Positions 27,115-35,754 of a stretch of DNA of 64,000 bases are shown here, in pieces (position 1 is the stretch's first letter; every line of letters begins with the position of its first letter). Origin of the DNA: Janthinobacterium sp. TB1-E2 (GTDB taxonomy: Bacteria; Pseudomonadota; Gammaproteobacteria; Burkholderiales; Burkholderiaceae_D); assembly GCF_036885605.1 (NCBI RefSeq), contig NZ_CP142523.1:5208001-5272000 (forward strand), written 5' to 3'. The notes beneath the pieces are model-generated. The model was given only the letters and a program-made list of their open reading frames with translations. It ran no database searches and was not told where the DNA came from. Made by a program: the position numbers and the translations under genes.

Positions 27115-27897
27115 TTAAAGTTGCGACAATTTCTGCAGCATTTGATCGGATGTGGTGATGGCCTTGCTGTTGATCTCGTAGGCGCGCTGCGTCTGGATCA
27201 TGTTGACCATTTCCTCGGCCACGTTGACGTTCGACGTCTCGATATAGCCCTGCATCAGCACGCCGGCACCATTGGTGCCCGGGGTGTTGGTTTGCGCCAC
27301 GCCCGAGGCGCCCGTTTCCATGTACAGGTTTTCGCCCTTCGATTCCAGACCGGCCGGGTTGACGAAGGTGGTCAGCTGCAGCGAGCCGATCTGCGATGGC
27401 GCCACGGTGTCGGGCAAGGTGACGGACACGGTGCCGTCGCGCGCCACGGTCAGGCTCAGCGCATTGGTCGGCACGGTGATGGCGGGCTGGATGACGAAAC
27501 CTTCGGAGGTGACGAGCTGGCCGTTGGCGTCCGTCTGGAACGAGCCGTCGCGCGTGTAGGCGGTGGCGCCGTCCGGCATCAGCACCTGGAAAAAGCCCGT
27601 GCCGTTGACCATCACGTCGCGCGAATTGCCCGATGCCTGGGGATTGCCCTGCGTATGGATGCGTTCGGTGGCCACGGTGCGTACGCCCGTGCCGATCTGC
27701 AAGCCCGATGGCAGCTGGGTTTGCTGCGACGATTGCGCGCCCGGCTGGCGCACATTTTGATACAGCAAGTCTTCAAACACGGCGCGCGACTTCTTGAAGC
27801 CCGTGGTGCTGACGTTGGCCAGGTTATTGGCGATCACGTCCATCTGCGTCTGCTGCGCTTCCAGGCCGGTTTTGGCAATCCAAAGGGAACGAATCAT
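27115..27897 (-). CDS. flgG: Distal rod protein FlgG
   Basis: 260 aa, the standard length. FlgG builds the long distal rod. It has the rod/hook N-terminal motif [20 protein letters not shown], the C-terminal [20 protein letters not shown], and the FlgG-specific segment after the N-helix ([20 protein letters not shown]). The flgF-flgG gap is 72 bp, and the TTGGAGAAAAA sequence upstream serves as ribosome site. Confidence 0.98.
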   Translation of the reverse strand: MIRSLWIAKTGLEAQQTQMDVIANNLANVSTTGFKKSRAVFEDLLYQNVRQPGAQSSQQTQLPSGLQIGTGVRTVATERIHTQGNPQASGNSRDVMVNGTGFFQVLMPDGATAYTRDGSFQTDANGQLVTSEGFVIQPAITVPTNALSLTVARDGTVSVTLPDTVAPSQIGSLQLTTFVNPAGLESKGENLYMETGASGVAQTNTPGTNGAGVLMQGYIETSNVNVAEEMVNMIQTQRAYEINSKAITTSDQMLQKLSQL

Positions 27898-27969
27898 GAT
27901 TTTTCTCCAATAACAGCGCTAGTCAGCTCTGTAGACTATTTCTATGTGACCATTATGCGGTGGGCCCCA

Positions 27970-28713
27970 TCAATTCAAAGCGAGGATCTGGGTGGCTTTC
28001 GCCGCGTTATTCTCGGCATTCTTCAACAAGCTCATTTGCGTTTCGAACTGGCGCGCCAGGGCAATCATGCTGACCATGGAGTCGACGGGACTGACATTGC
28101 TGCCCTCGAGCGCACCGGTGGTCAGCTTGACGGCCTGGTCGGCCTGCGCCACCGTGCCATCCTTCAGGCGGAACAGGCCGTCGTCGCCGCGCACCAGCTG
28201 CTGCTCGGGCGGGTTGACCAGCTTGATGCGTCCCAGCACCGTCGACGGGCCTGGCGGCACGTCCGTGGAAATCGTGCCCACCGTGCCGTCGCTGGCGATG
28301 GCCACCGTCACGCCGGGCGGAATGGCCATGGGACCCGTATCGCCCTGCACCATCAGGCCCGACTGCGTTTGCAGCATGCCGTTTTCATTGAGCTTCAAGG
28401 CGCCGTTGCGCGTGTAGGCTTCGGAACCGTCGGCCGACTGCACCGCGATCCAGCCGCTGTTTTCCACGGCCACGTCGAGCGCGCGGCCCGTGTGCTGCAT
28501 CGGCCCTTGCGTGAAATCGGAACCGACCGTCGAATCGACGACAAAGGCGCGCGTCGGCATCATGCCGTCGGCCACCACGGGCACGGCGCGGAACGAGTCG
28601 AGCTGGGCACGGAAACCCGTGCTGGTGGCGTTCGCCAGGTTGTTCGCCGTGGTCGCCTGCTTGTCGAGGATATGCTTGGCGCCCGAGCCGGCGGTGTAGA
28701 TGAGACGGTCCAT
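27970..28713 (-). CDS. flgF: Proximal rod protein FlgF
   Basis: 247 aa from the ATG at 28713 (MDRLIYTAGSG), which has GGAGAAAAC upstream; the longer open frame runs back through the flgE end and is not used. FlgF is a proximal rod subunit. The N-terminal motif TTANNLANATSTGFRAQ and the C-terminal VDSMVSMIALARQFETQMSL are typical. It is separated from flgE by a strong hairpin at 28740-28766. Confidence 0.96.
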   Translation of the reverse strand: MDRLIYTAGSGAKHILDKQATTANNLANATSTGFRAQLDSFRAVPVVADGMMPTRAFVVDSTVGSDFTQGPMQHTGRALDVAVENSGWIAVQSADGSEAYTRNGALKLNENGMLQTQSGLMVQGDTGPMAIPPGVTVAIASDGTVGTISTDVPPGPSTVLGRIKLVNPPEQQLVRGDDGLFRLKDGTVAQADQAVKLTTGALEGSNVSPVDSMVSMIALARQFETQMSLLKNAENNAAKATQILALN

Positions 28714-28739
28714 GTGTTTTCTCCGTGCAAAACGAAAGC

Positions 28740-28766
28740 GGGGAGCCATCCGAAGGACGGCTCCCC
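28740..28766 (-). terminator. Strong hairpin between flgE and flgF (terminator or mRNA-end element)
   Basis: On the minus strand GGGGAGCCGTCC pairs with GGATGGCTCCCC (12 bp, one G-T pair, loop TTC), 6 nt beyond the flgE stop. The downstream GCTTTCGTTTTG is only moderately T-rich. As flgF must still be expressed, it may be a partial terminator or a stabiliser of the flgB-E message end. Confidence 0.5.
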
Positions 28767-28772
28767 TTACTC

Positions 28773-30320
28773 TTAACGCAGGTTGACGAGGGTCTGTAAA
28801 ACGGAATCCTGCGTCTTGATGGTTTGCGCATTCGCCTGGTAGGCGCGCTGGGCCGTGATCATGTTGACCAGTTCCGCCGTCAAGTCCACGTTCGACACTT
28901 CCACGGCCGAGGCGCGCAAGTCGCCCAGGTTGCCCGAGCTCGGCTCGCCTGTCATGGGGCTGCCCGAGGTCGAACTTTCCGCCCACGCATTGTTACCCAG
29001 CGGTTCGAGGCCATTCGGATTGGAAAAGTTGGTCAGCACCACCTGGCCCAGGTCGCGCGTCTTGCCATTGTTGTACTGGCCCTGGATCACGCCATCGGAA
29101 CCCACGACGAAACGGCTCAGCTGGCCGGCCGCGTAGCCATCGGCCACGGTGCGCTTTTCGCTGGTGGAAGAGCTGAGCTGGGTGGAATTGGTGAAGTCGA
29201 CCTTGATCGCCAGGTTCGCGTTCGCGCCCGTGGCGGGGAAGACAGGCAGGTTTACCGTCACCGGCAAGGTTTGCGGCGGCGTCAGGCCCAGCATGGCGGC
29301 CTTGTCCAGGCTGCCGACGCTGTTGAACACCAGCGAAGCCGACTTCACGGCGGGCACCTCCGTCACCGAGGAAATATTGGTGTCGATCTGATCTGGCGTC
29401 AGGCTGGAATTGACGCCATTGGGCACGGCGCTGCCAAAGGTGGCGCTGATGGCGGCCAGCTGGGCGGGGCTGGCGCCGGCCGCGGCGGCGGCGGTGCGCA
29501 CGGCGGCGCCGGCCGCATTGCCGTAGGCGACGGCGGCGGCCGTGATATTGGCCGGTACCAGCGGCACGGCCGTGACGGCGGCCTGGTAGGCGGCGCGCGC
29601 AGCCAGCGAGGCGGCATCGGTCTGCGCCGCGGACGCTACTTTCGCGCTGGTGATTTCCTTGCCGTCAGTGGCCGTGTAGACATCCCACGTATTGGTGCCC
29701 GTCTTGACGTAGAAATTGGACATGGTGTGGGCATTGCCCAGTGAATCGAAGACGGGCACGGGGAATTGCTTGGTCCACGATTTTTGCTCGCCCACGCTGA
29801 ACGGCACCACGGTCGGCATGGCCGAGTTGGAATCGAGGTTGACCTGGGTATCGACCTTGGTGGTCGCCTGCGGTGCCATGTCGGACGGGTCGATCTGCAG
29901 CGGCACGGTGGCGCCGGCCAGGATCTTGCCGTTCGCATCGGCCGGATAGCCGGTCAGCTGGGCTTTCTGCGCATTGATGATGAAGCCGCTCTTGTCGACC
30001 TGGAACTGGCCGTTGCGCGAATACTGGATGGCGCCGTTCACGCTGGTGCGGAAGAAACCGCCGCCATTGATGGCGATGTCGAGCGGATTGGACGAGCTCT
30101 CCAGGTTACCCTGGTTGAACAGCTGCGCCACTTGCGACACGGATACCCCGATACCGGGCTGGTTGCCGCCCACGCCATACAGCGAGTTGGCATAGATGTC
30201 GGCGAACTGCGCCTGCGATTGCTTGAAACCCACGGTGGCCGAATTGGCGATGTTGTTGCCGATGACGTCCAGCGATTTGGCGGCGCCATTCAAGCCGCTC
30301 AGGCCTTGTTGGAAAGACAT
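28773..30320 (-). CDS. flgE: Flagellar hook protein FlgE
   Basis: 515 aa, over 100 residues longer than E. coli FlgE (402). FlgE forms the universal-joint hook. The N-terminal motif LDVIGNNIANSATVGFKQSQ and the C-terminal ELVNMITAQRAYQANAQTIK are conserved. Residues about 229-325 are an alanine-rich insertion (AASLAARAAYQAAVTAVPLV and onward) in the surface-exposed part of the protein. It follows flgD by 58 bp and has a good GGAGAAC ribosome site. Confidence 0.97.
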   Translation of the reverse strand: MSFQQGLSGLNGAAKSLDVIGNNIANSATVGFKQSQAQFADIYANSLYGVGGNQPGIGVSVSQVAQLFNQGNLESSSNPLDIAINGGGFFRTSVNGAIQYSRNGQFQVDKSGFIINAQKAQLTGYPADANGKILAGATVPLQIDPSDMAPQATTKVDTQVNLDSNSAMPTVVPFSVGEQKSWTKQFPVPVFDSLGNAHTMSNFYVKTGTNTWDVYTATDGKEITSAKVASAAQTDAASLAARAAYQAAVTAVPLVPANITAAAVAYGNAAGAAVRTAAAAAGASPAQLAAISATFGSAVPNGVNSSLTPDQIDTNISSVTEVPAVKSASLVFNSVGSLDKAAMLGLTPPQTLPVTVNLPVFPATGANANLAIKVDFTNSTQLSSSTSEKRTVADGYAAGQLSRFVVGSDGVIQGQYNNGKTRDLGQVVLTNFSNPNGLEPLGNNAWAESSTSGSPMTGEPSSGNLGDLRASAVEVSNVDLTAELVNMITAQRAYQANAQTIKTQDSVLQTLVNLR

Positions 30321-30378
30321 TGTGTTCTCCTGGTAGAAATTAGGGGTAGAGGGTCTACGCTACAAATGAGCGGCTTGC

Positions 30379-31077
30379 TTACAAAATCTGTTTCACGTCG
30401 GCCATGGTGATGCTGCCCACGCCCGGCACGTTCAATTTCACGCCGCCCGCGCCCGTCGACACGCTGGCAACCGAGCCGAACATCAACGCCGCCGCATCGG
30501 TCAGCTTGGCGCCGCCGCGCGTGGCTTCCACCGAAAACGTGTAGGCGCCGTCAGGCAGCACGATGTTCTTGCCATCCTTGTCGAGCTCGGCCGTGGAGCC
30601 GTTCCAGCCCAGCGGCAAGGTACCCGCGTCCTGCGGCCCCAGGTCGATGGAATGGACTTCCTTGCCCGTGCTGTTGTAGATGATGACCTTGACCTTGTCG
30701 GCCGGCGTCGCCAGGTCCACGCCCAGCAGGGCCGCGCTCTTGGTTAAGTTGATGTTCTTGCCTGCCGTCAACACGCCATGGCCGATGATATTGGCCGCCT
30801 GCATGGATTCGGCTTGCTGGTAGCTGGTCTTGAGCGTTTCCAGGGTGGTATTGAGCTTGTTGACGCCCGTCACCGTGGACAGCTGGGCGAGCTGGCTCGT
30901 CAGCTGTGCATTGTCCAGCGGGTTCATCGGATCCTGGTTTTGCAGCTGGGTCACCAGCAGGGTCAGGAATTTGTTCGTTTCTTCCTCGACGCTGCCTTTC
31001 GCGGCCGTGTTCTTCTTCGGATTCATCGTCGCCATCAGGTCGGTGACGGTGGCGGTGCTGGTATCGATGGTTGCCAT
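30379..31077 (-). CDS. flgD: Hook cap/scaffold protein FlgD
   Basis: 232 aa. FlgD caps the growing hook and is removed on completion. The conserved N-terminal motif FLTLLVTQLQNQDPMNPLDN (residues about 38-57) is followed by the C-terminal FlgD Ig-like and tudor-like domains, with VKVIIYNSTGKEVHSIDLG and LPDGAYTFSVEA. It lies between flgC (15 bp gap) and flgE. Confidence 0.96.
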   Translation of the reverse strand: MATIDTSTATVTDLMATMNPKKNTAAKGSVEEETNKFLTLLVTQLQNQDPMNPLDNAQLTSQLAQLSTVTGVNKLNTTLETLKTSYQQAESMQAANIIGHGVLTAGKNINLTKSAALLGVDLATPADKVKVIIYNSTGKEVHSIDLGPQDAGTLPLGWNGSTAELDKDGKNIVLPDGAYTFSVEATRGGAKLTDAAALMFGSVASVSTGAGGVKLNVPGVGSITMADVKQIL

Positions 31078-31092
31078 AATGGTCAGTCAGCC

Positions 31093-31494
31093 TTATTGGC
31101 CGATGGTAAGGGTTTTCAGGAGCAGCGACTTGGCCGCGTTCATGGTTTCCACGTTGGTCTGGTACGAACGCGAAGCCGACAGCATGTTGACCATCTCGTC
31201 GACCGTATTCACGTTGGGCATGGTGACGTAGCCCTTTTCATCGGCCAGCGGGTTCTTCGGGTCGTAGACCAGCTTCATCGGCGACGGGTCTTCGATCACC
31301 TTCTGCACCTTGACGGCCGTGGCGCCGTTGGCCATGGGCACGGCTTCGAACACCACCTGCTTGGCGCGGTAGGCTTCGCCCGTGGCGCTGGTGGCGCTGT
31401 CGGCATTGGCCAGGTTGCTGGCCACCGTGTTCAGGCGCTGCGCCTGGGCGCTCATGGCTGAACCGGAAACATTGAAGATATTAAATAGCGACAT
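31093..31494 (-). CDS. flgC: Proximal rod protein FlgC
   Basis: 133 aa, the normal size. FlgC is a proximal rod subunit. It carries the N-terminal pattern [20 protein letters not shown], then [10 protein letters not shown], and the C-terminal [20 protein letters not shown], then [16 protein letters not shown]. It starts 2 bp after the flgB stop. Confidence 0.97.
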   Translation of the reverse strand: MSLFNIFNVSGSAMSAQAQRLNTVASNLANADSATSATGEAYRAKQVVFEAVPMANGATAVKVQKVIEDPSPMKLVYDPKNPLADEKGYVTMPNVNTVDEMVNMLSASRSYQTNVETMNAAKSLLLKTLTIGQ

Positions 31495-31496
31495 GA

Positions 31497-31949
31497 TTAT
31501 TGTCCTCCCTGGATGGCCGTCAGCATGCCCTTGATCTGCGAGTTGAGGAACGTCACGGCCGCCTCGTAACGGATGGCGTTGTCGGCAAAGGCATTGCGCT
31601 CGAGATCCATGTCGACCGTGTTGCCATCGACGGCGCCCTGGGCAGGCGCGCGGTACAGCAGCGGCGTACCGTCGGCCAGGGTCTCGACCTTGCCGCCGCC
31701 GGCCGCGCCCGCTGCCGCGGCCACGCCCTTGCCCGGCATATGCTGTGGCGCCGTGCCCTTCAGGGCCGGCGGCACGCCATCCTTGCGCGCCATCGCGCCC
31801 TTCAGGGCGGCGGCGAAATCGACATCGCGCGCCTTGTAGTTGGGCGTGTCGGCATTGGCGATATTCGAGGCGAGCAATTCCTGGCGCGTCGAGCGCAGGC
31901 TCAGCGCCGTCTCGTTGAAGCGCATGTAATCGTCGAGTTTCCCTATCAT
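31497..31949 (-). CDS. flgB: Proximal rod protein FlgB
   Basis: 150 aa from the ATG at 31949 ([13 protein letters not shown]); the frame is open 25 codons further but that part has no family match. FlgB is the first rod subunit. The motif [20 protein letters not shown] is diagnostic, and the C-terminus has [20 protein letters not shown]. It is the first gene of the flg run, divergent from flgA across about 190 bp holding both promoters. Confidence 0.97.
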   Translation of the reverse strand: MIGKLDDYMRFNETALSLRSTRQELLASNIANADTPNYKARDVDFAAALKGAMARKDGVPPALKGTAPQHMPGKGVAAAAGAAGGGKVETLADGTPLLYRAPAQGAVDGNTVDMDLERNAFADNAIRYEAAVTFLNSQIKGMLTAIQGGQ

Positions 31950-32140
31950 GTCAGGCTCCGGAAAGATCTGCCACTGGCGCCCGAGATGGCGGAAGGATGG
32001 CGGTATAGTGATGACAGGAAACATAGTACGGTGCCCACCAGCAAGACCATCGCCGGATCAGACCGTACTTTTACCCCTTAATCGGCGCTTCGAACGGGGC
32101 CTCGCCCACTATCATGGCAGTATTCCAGAGGCCTATCACC

Positions 32141-32836
32141 ATGAAAACACCGCTTGCTTTCCTCTTCGCTCTTGCCGCCCTGCCACTGCTGGCCCAGGCG
32201 CAAAACGCCGGCCGGCAAACGCCGGAAGCGCTGCGCAACAGCGTGGAACAATTCCTGCAAGTGCAAAGCAATGGCTTGCCGGGCAAGGTAACCATCACCG
32301 TCGGCGCCGTCGATCCGCGCCTGAACCTGGCTGCCTGCCCCGCGCCGCAAGCGTTCATGGCGCCGGGCGCGCGCGCCTGGGGCAAGACCACCGTCGGCGT
32401 GCGCTGCACGGCGCCCTCCAGCTGGACTATCTATTTGCAGGCGAACGTGGCCGTCGTGGGCGACTACGTGGCCAGCGCCGTGCCGCTGGCGCAAGGACAA
32501 GCCATCGACGCCAGCCAGCTGGTGACGATGCAGGGCGACCTGGCCGCATTGCCGGCAGGTATCGCCACGGACATGGCCCAGGTAGTAGGGGCGAGCACGA
32601 ATATTTCCTTGCCACCAGGCACGCCGATGCGCCTCGACACCCTGCGCCGCAAGCCGGTGGTGATGCAGGGCCAGCTGGTACGTGTAGTTTCCAGTGGCAA
32701 CGGTTTCCAGGTGGCATCAGAAGGACGCGCCATCGGCAGCGCAGGCGATGGCCAGACGGTGCAGGTGCGCACGCAGAGCGGGCAGCAGATCAGCGGCGTG
32801 GCGCGCGCGGGCGGCTTGGTGGAGGTCGCCTTTTAA
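32141..32836 (+). CDS. flgA: P-ring assembly chaperone FlgA
   Basis: 231 aa from ATG 32141, chosen because AGAGG lies upstream and the first residues make a clean signal peptide (FLFALAALPLLAQAQ); ATG 32114 would put nine residues in front of it. FlgA is a periplasmic chaperone for the P-ring protein FlgI. The C-terminal SAF-like domain has KPVVMQGQLVRVVSSGNGFQ and ends GGLVEVAF. It is divergent from flgB and followed by the sigma-28 promoter of flgM. Confidence 0.96.
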   Translation: MKTPLAFLFALAALPLLAQAQNAGRQTPEALRNSVEQFLQVQSNGLPGKVTITVGAVDPRLNLAACPAPQAFMAPGARAWGKTTVGVRCTAPSSWTIYLQANVAVVGDYVASAVPLAQGQAIDASQLVTMQGDLAALPAGIATDMAQVVGASTNISLPPGTPMRLDTLRRKPVVMQGQLVRVVSSGNGFQVASEGRAIGSAGDGQTVQVRTQSGQQISGVARAGGLVEVAF

Positions 32837-32871
32837 ACCCGGATGGACAGCGATATTGTGGTCTGGCGCAC

Positions 32872-32898
32872 TAAAGTTTCGGAAGAAGGTGCCGATAA
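32872..32898 (+). promoter_or_regulatory. Consensus sigma-28 (FliA) promoter for flgM-flgN
   Basis: TAAAGTTT (32872-32879), an 11-base spacer and GCCGATAA (32891-32898). This matches the FliA consensus at all 16 positions with exact spacing. It lies 50 bp before the flgM start, as expected for late-phase flgM expression. Confidence 0.93.
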
Positions 32899-32947
32899 TG
32901 ACACATATCCCGGAGTTTTTTGACTTCGACCAGACGAGGATCACGCT

Positions 32948-33256
32948 GTGAAAATTACCGATAACACCATTAAAAGCAATCCCGGCCTGCCGGTGGCGCC
33001 CGCGAATACCTCCGGCGCCCGGAATGCCGAGAAAGCCCAGGCAACACCGACGACGTCGGACAATGTACGCCTGTCGCCACAAGGACAGGCATTAGCGGCC
33101 AGTGCAACTGCCGGCAGCGGCGCCGTGTTCGACACGAAAAAAGTCGAACGCATCAAGCTGGCGATCGCCGACGGCCAGTTCCAGGTCAACTCTGAAAAAG
33201 TGGCGGACGGTCTCCTCGACACAGTCAAGGACTTGCTGCACTCACGAAATAGATAG
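32948..33256 (+). CDS. flgM: Anti-sigma-28 factor FlgM
   Basis: 102 aa from a GTG start with GAGGAT upstream. FlgM holds FliA inactive until the hook is finished and is then exported through the flagellum. The disordered N-terminal half (NPGLPVAPANTSGARNAEKA) and the FliA-binding C-terminal helices (VERIKLAIADGQFQVNSEKV, then ADGLLDTVKDLL) fit the family. It has its own consensus sigma-28 promoter and is followed 8 bp later by flgN. Confidence 0.97.
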   Translation: MKITDNTIKSNPGLPVAPANTSGARNAEKAQATPTTSDNVRLSPQGQALAASATAGSGAVFDTKKVERIKLAIADGQFQVNSEKVADGLLDTVKDLLHSRNR

Positions 33257-33264
33257 GTTCCCTC

Positions 33265-33732
33265 ATGCAATCAGTGACTCCGTTTTCCAGCCTGCGCGAC
33301 GAGCAACAGCTCATGACCACATTGCTGGCATTGATGAAAGAAGAACAGCGGCATCTGGTTGCCGCTGACATCGATGCAATCACGGAGCTCACGGTGCGCA
33401 AGACGGCACTCGTAGGACAATTGAGCCAATTGGCGGCGCAACGCCACCAGGCGCTGGCGGCAGCAGGTTTTACCGCCGCCGAAGCGGGCATGGAAGACTG
33501 GCTGGTCAGCGCCAGCGAAGCCGAGGCGGCGCCCCTGTGGAAAGCCCTGCTCGAGACGACGCGCGAAGCGAAGGAACAGAACCGGCTGAACAGCCTGCTG
33601 GTCAACAAACACATGCTGCACACGCAAGGCGCCCTGAACGCCATGCGCCCCACGGCCCAAAGCGGCAATTTCTACGGCCCCAGTGGCCAACCGATGTCGA
33701 ACCCGGCCAGCCGGCGCGTCGTCATCGGCTAA
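33265..33732 (+). CDS. flgN: FlgN: export chaperone for FlgK and FlgL
   Basis: 155 aa, nearly all helical. FlgN keeps the junction proteins soluble and delivers them to the export gate. The helical coil LRDEQQLMTTLLALMKEEQR, then HLVAADIDAITELTVRKTAL, and the C-terminal LNSLLVNKHMLHTQGALNAM are typical. It is co-transcribed with flgM. The family is weakly conserved, so position supports the call. Confidence 0.94.
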   Translation: MQSVTPFSSLRDEQQLMTTLLALMKEEQRHLVAADIDAITELTVRKTALVGQLSQLAAQRHQALAAAGFTAAEAGMEDWLVSASEAEAAPLWKALLETTREAKEQNRLNSLLVNKHMLHTQGALNAMRPTAQSGNFYGPSGQPMSNPASRRVVIG

Positions 33733-34132
33733 GCGTCTTCCCGTTTCACCCCAGCAAGAAGCCATTGCTGCACGCCTGACGCCGTCCCGAGCAGCGGCAC
33801 CCATACGGCTGCCATCGAGAACATCATCGCCGTGTCGCTCCCTCCAGGGAGACTGCGGCGGTGCCAGCGCGTCCGCATTCCCCCCACAACACCGCACGCA
33901 GAAACAACACAAGCCCTTTTTGACGCCGCACGTTTGAGCATGCTCAAACTTGAGACAGGTGATGACTATATGCTAATCCCTGGCGTACGCCGTACATCTC
34001 CAGGTGGGACTTTCCTCGCCGACACGAACTTCGTTCCCGCAGGCATAGCTGATCCATTTCACGCCCCAGCCTGCGCTTTTGCGCTGCGCCACGACGCACA
34101 CCACCTCAATCGCAAGTACACAGGAGCATGAT
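33733..34132. other. 400-bp non-coding gap with an 18-bp palindrome
   Basis: No convincing gene: short open frames here lack ribosome sites and family features. The main structure is the perfect palindrome GTTTGAGCATGCTCAAAC at 33932-33949, about 185 bp before the PEP-CTERM gene, which could be a dyad operator. CAGGAG at 34122-34127 is the ribosome site of that gene. Confidence 0.5.
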
Positions 34133-34696
34133 ATGAACTCTCTCTCAGTAAGCAAGGCTGGCGCGGCGCTGCTGCTCGGCTGCACCCTGCTGGCGCCGGT
34201 CGCGCAGGCCGAAACGCAAGCCGTGTTCTATAGCCACCTCGTATCGACCGCCGTGGTGGCCACGCCGCTGCTGGCGCAAGACACCTTGTTCGTCGACACC
34301 TTCACGACGGAGCGCGGCTCGCTGCTGCAAACGACCACGTTTACGGTCGGCGCCGGCGTGCAGTCGTTCACGGGCAACGCGGCCTGGCTGGTCACGGGCG
34401 CCAACGACTTCGGTCCCCGCCTGACTGGCGTCAACATTGACCTGTTCGACTCCAGCAATAACCTGGTGCAATCGGATACCTTCACCGGCGTGCTGGGCGC
34501 GTTTGCCCATTCGACCTTCGACGGCCTGCTGGGACCTGGCACCTACACCTTGGTGGCAAGCGGCATCGGCGTGCGTGATTCCGTGCTGGACATTTCCATC
34601 ACCACGGCCGTACCGGAACCGGAAACCTATGGCATGCTGCTGGCGGGACTGGGCCTGATCGGGTATAGCATACGGCGCCGCAAGATGGCTGCCTGA
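34133..34696 (+). CDS. FxDxF-type PEP-CTERM surface protein
   Basis: 187 aa from ATG 34133. It has a signal peptide (ALLLGCTLLAPVAQA), a beta-rich body with the FxDxF element FVDTF (about residue 60), and a C-terminal sorting tag VPEPETYGMLLAGLGLIGYS followed by basic RRRK. PEP-CTERM tags are recognised by exosortase EpsH/XrtA, so the protein should be exported and handled with the exopolysaccharide machinery. No exosortase gene lies in the window. Function of the body is unknown. Confidence 0.88.
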   Translation: MNSLSVSKAGAALLLGCTLLAPVAQAETQAVFYSHLVSTAVVATPLLAQDTLFVDTFTTERGSLLQTTTFTVGAGVQSFTGNAAWLVTGANDFGPRLTGVNIDLFDSSNNLVQSDTFTGVLGAFAHSTFDGLLGPGTYTLVASGIGVRDSVLDISITTAVPEPETYGMLLAGLGLIGYSIRRRKMAA

Positions 34697-34766
34697 TCGG
34701 CATCGGGGCGCCTGCAAGCACTGCCGTAGCTGGCAGACACGGGGCAGGCGCAGCGGTTCCACGCAC

Positions 34767-34792
34767 GGGCTGGCCTCTGCACGGGCCAGCCC
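34767..34792. terminator. Hairpin between convergent genes
   Basis: GGGCTGGCC (34767-34775) and GGCCAGCCC (34784-34792) form a perfect 9-bp stem in the 118-bp gap between the PEP-CTERM gene and the converging unknown gene. No T-run follows on either strand, so termination is only a guess from position. Confidence 0.35.
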
Positions 34793-34814
34793 AGGCAGGG
34801 GCAGGCCTACGCAC

Positions 34815-35672
34815 TCAACCGTGCGCGGGCCGGCCCGTATGCTGGCGGAATTTCGCGGCGATGCCATTCGCCTTGGTGAGGGCGGCGGCCTGCTGTTCCG
34901 GCGTCAGCTCGTTTTGCAGCCAGTGCCAGTATTCATCCTGGTAAGGGTTCGTCGTGCCTGGCGTGAGGATGTCGTTGTAGACCATGCGCAGGGCCAGCAG
35001 GTAGCCATACGCTTGCGGCGCGTCCTTCTGCACCACGTCGCCATCGCGCAGATAGGCCATCATCAGGGTCGACACGCTGCTCAGTTCCGCCGCGTCCGCC
35101 TGTGTTGTCAGCTGGGCGATCGCTTGCCGCTTCCAGGCCTGCACCAGCGGATCGTCGGGACGGTTGCGCAGCGCGCTGCGGTCGCCGAACGGACCTTCCG
35201 ACAGGAACAGCGTGGCCGCGCCCGGCACGCCGCCTTGCGCGGCAGTGGCCAGGTAGCCGAGGCGATCCTCGCGCTGGCGCTGCGTCATGCCCGCGCACAA
35301 CTGCTGCTGGGCTGCTTTTTCTTCCGCCGTCATCTCGCGTCCCAGCTCGAATTCCATCCCCGGCAAGCGGCTTTCGCGCTGGAAAACGATGCAGTCGTCG
35401 ATCAGGTTATAGGCCGCATACGCGTCTTCCGGCTTGCCGCTGGAGGCCAGGCGCTCGAGCCGCTGCGCCAGGGACACGACAACGGGCGCCGCATCGGCGG
35501 CCGGGGTGGCGTCGATATTCAAATACGATGCCAGGCTGCGTCCCGGCGGCGCGCTGGCGGCAGCGGTAGCGGCAGTGTCCGGTGCGCCGCCATCGGGCGC
35601 GGGCCAGTACACGACCGCCAGCACTGCCGCGATGGCAGCGGCGATGGCGATACCGGTCAGTTTGTTATTCAT
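34815..35672 (-). CDS. Unknown membrane-anchored helical protein
   Basis: 285 aa from the ATG at 35672. One hydrophobic N-terminal helix (TGIAIAAAIAAVLAVVYW) works as signal or anchor, so the rest is probably periplasmic. After an Ala/Ser/Pro-rich linker comes a helical domain with two cysteines (DDCIVFQRESR and QQLCAGMTQRQREDRLGYLA) and repeat-like helices (VSTLMMAYLRDGDVVQKDAP, then QAYGYLLALRMVYN) reminiscent of TPR/Sel1 repeats but not clearly one. No function is recognised. The gene stands alone and converges on the PEP-CTERM gene. Confidence 0.8.
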   Translation of the reverse strand: MNNKLTGIAIAAAIAAVLAVVYWPAPDGGAPDTAATAAASAPPGRSLASYLNIDATPAADAAPVVVSLAQRLERLASSGKPEDAYAAYNLIDDCIVFQRESRLPGMEFELGREMTAEEKAAQQQLCAGMTQRQREDRLGYLATAAQGGVPGAATLFLSEGPFGDRSALRNRPDDPLVQAWKRQAIAQLTTQADAAELSSVSTLMMAYLRDGDVVQKDAPQAYGYLLALRMVYNDILTPGTTNPYQDEYWHWLQNELTPEQQAAALTKANGIAAKFRQHTGRPAHG

Positions 35673-35754
35673 ATGAGGTGGCGCATAAAAGGAAATGCAC
35701 GTTACCACAGGCGCACGGCAGCGGGCCGCACGCCTCCGCACGCACGCGCCCCGG

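Noticed and set aside
32048-32074. Possible sigma-28 promoter for flgB on the minus strand
   Set aside because: TAAAAGTA-N11-GGCGATGG has the right spacing but only about 5 of 8 matches in the -10; early rod genes are also not expected to need FliA.
33832-34131. 99-codon open frame in the flgN to PEP-CTERM gap
   Set aside because: No ribosome site, no family similarity, and it ends on the start of the real PEP-CTERM gene; the region looks regulatory.
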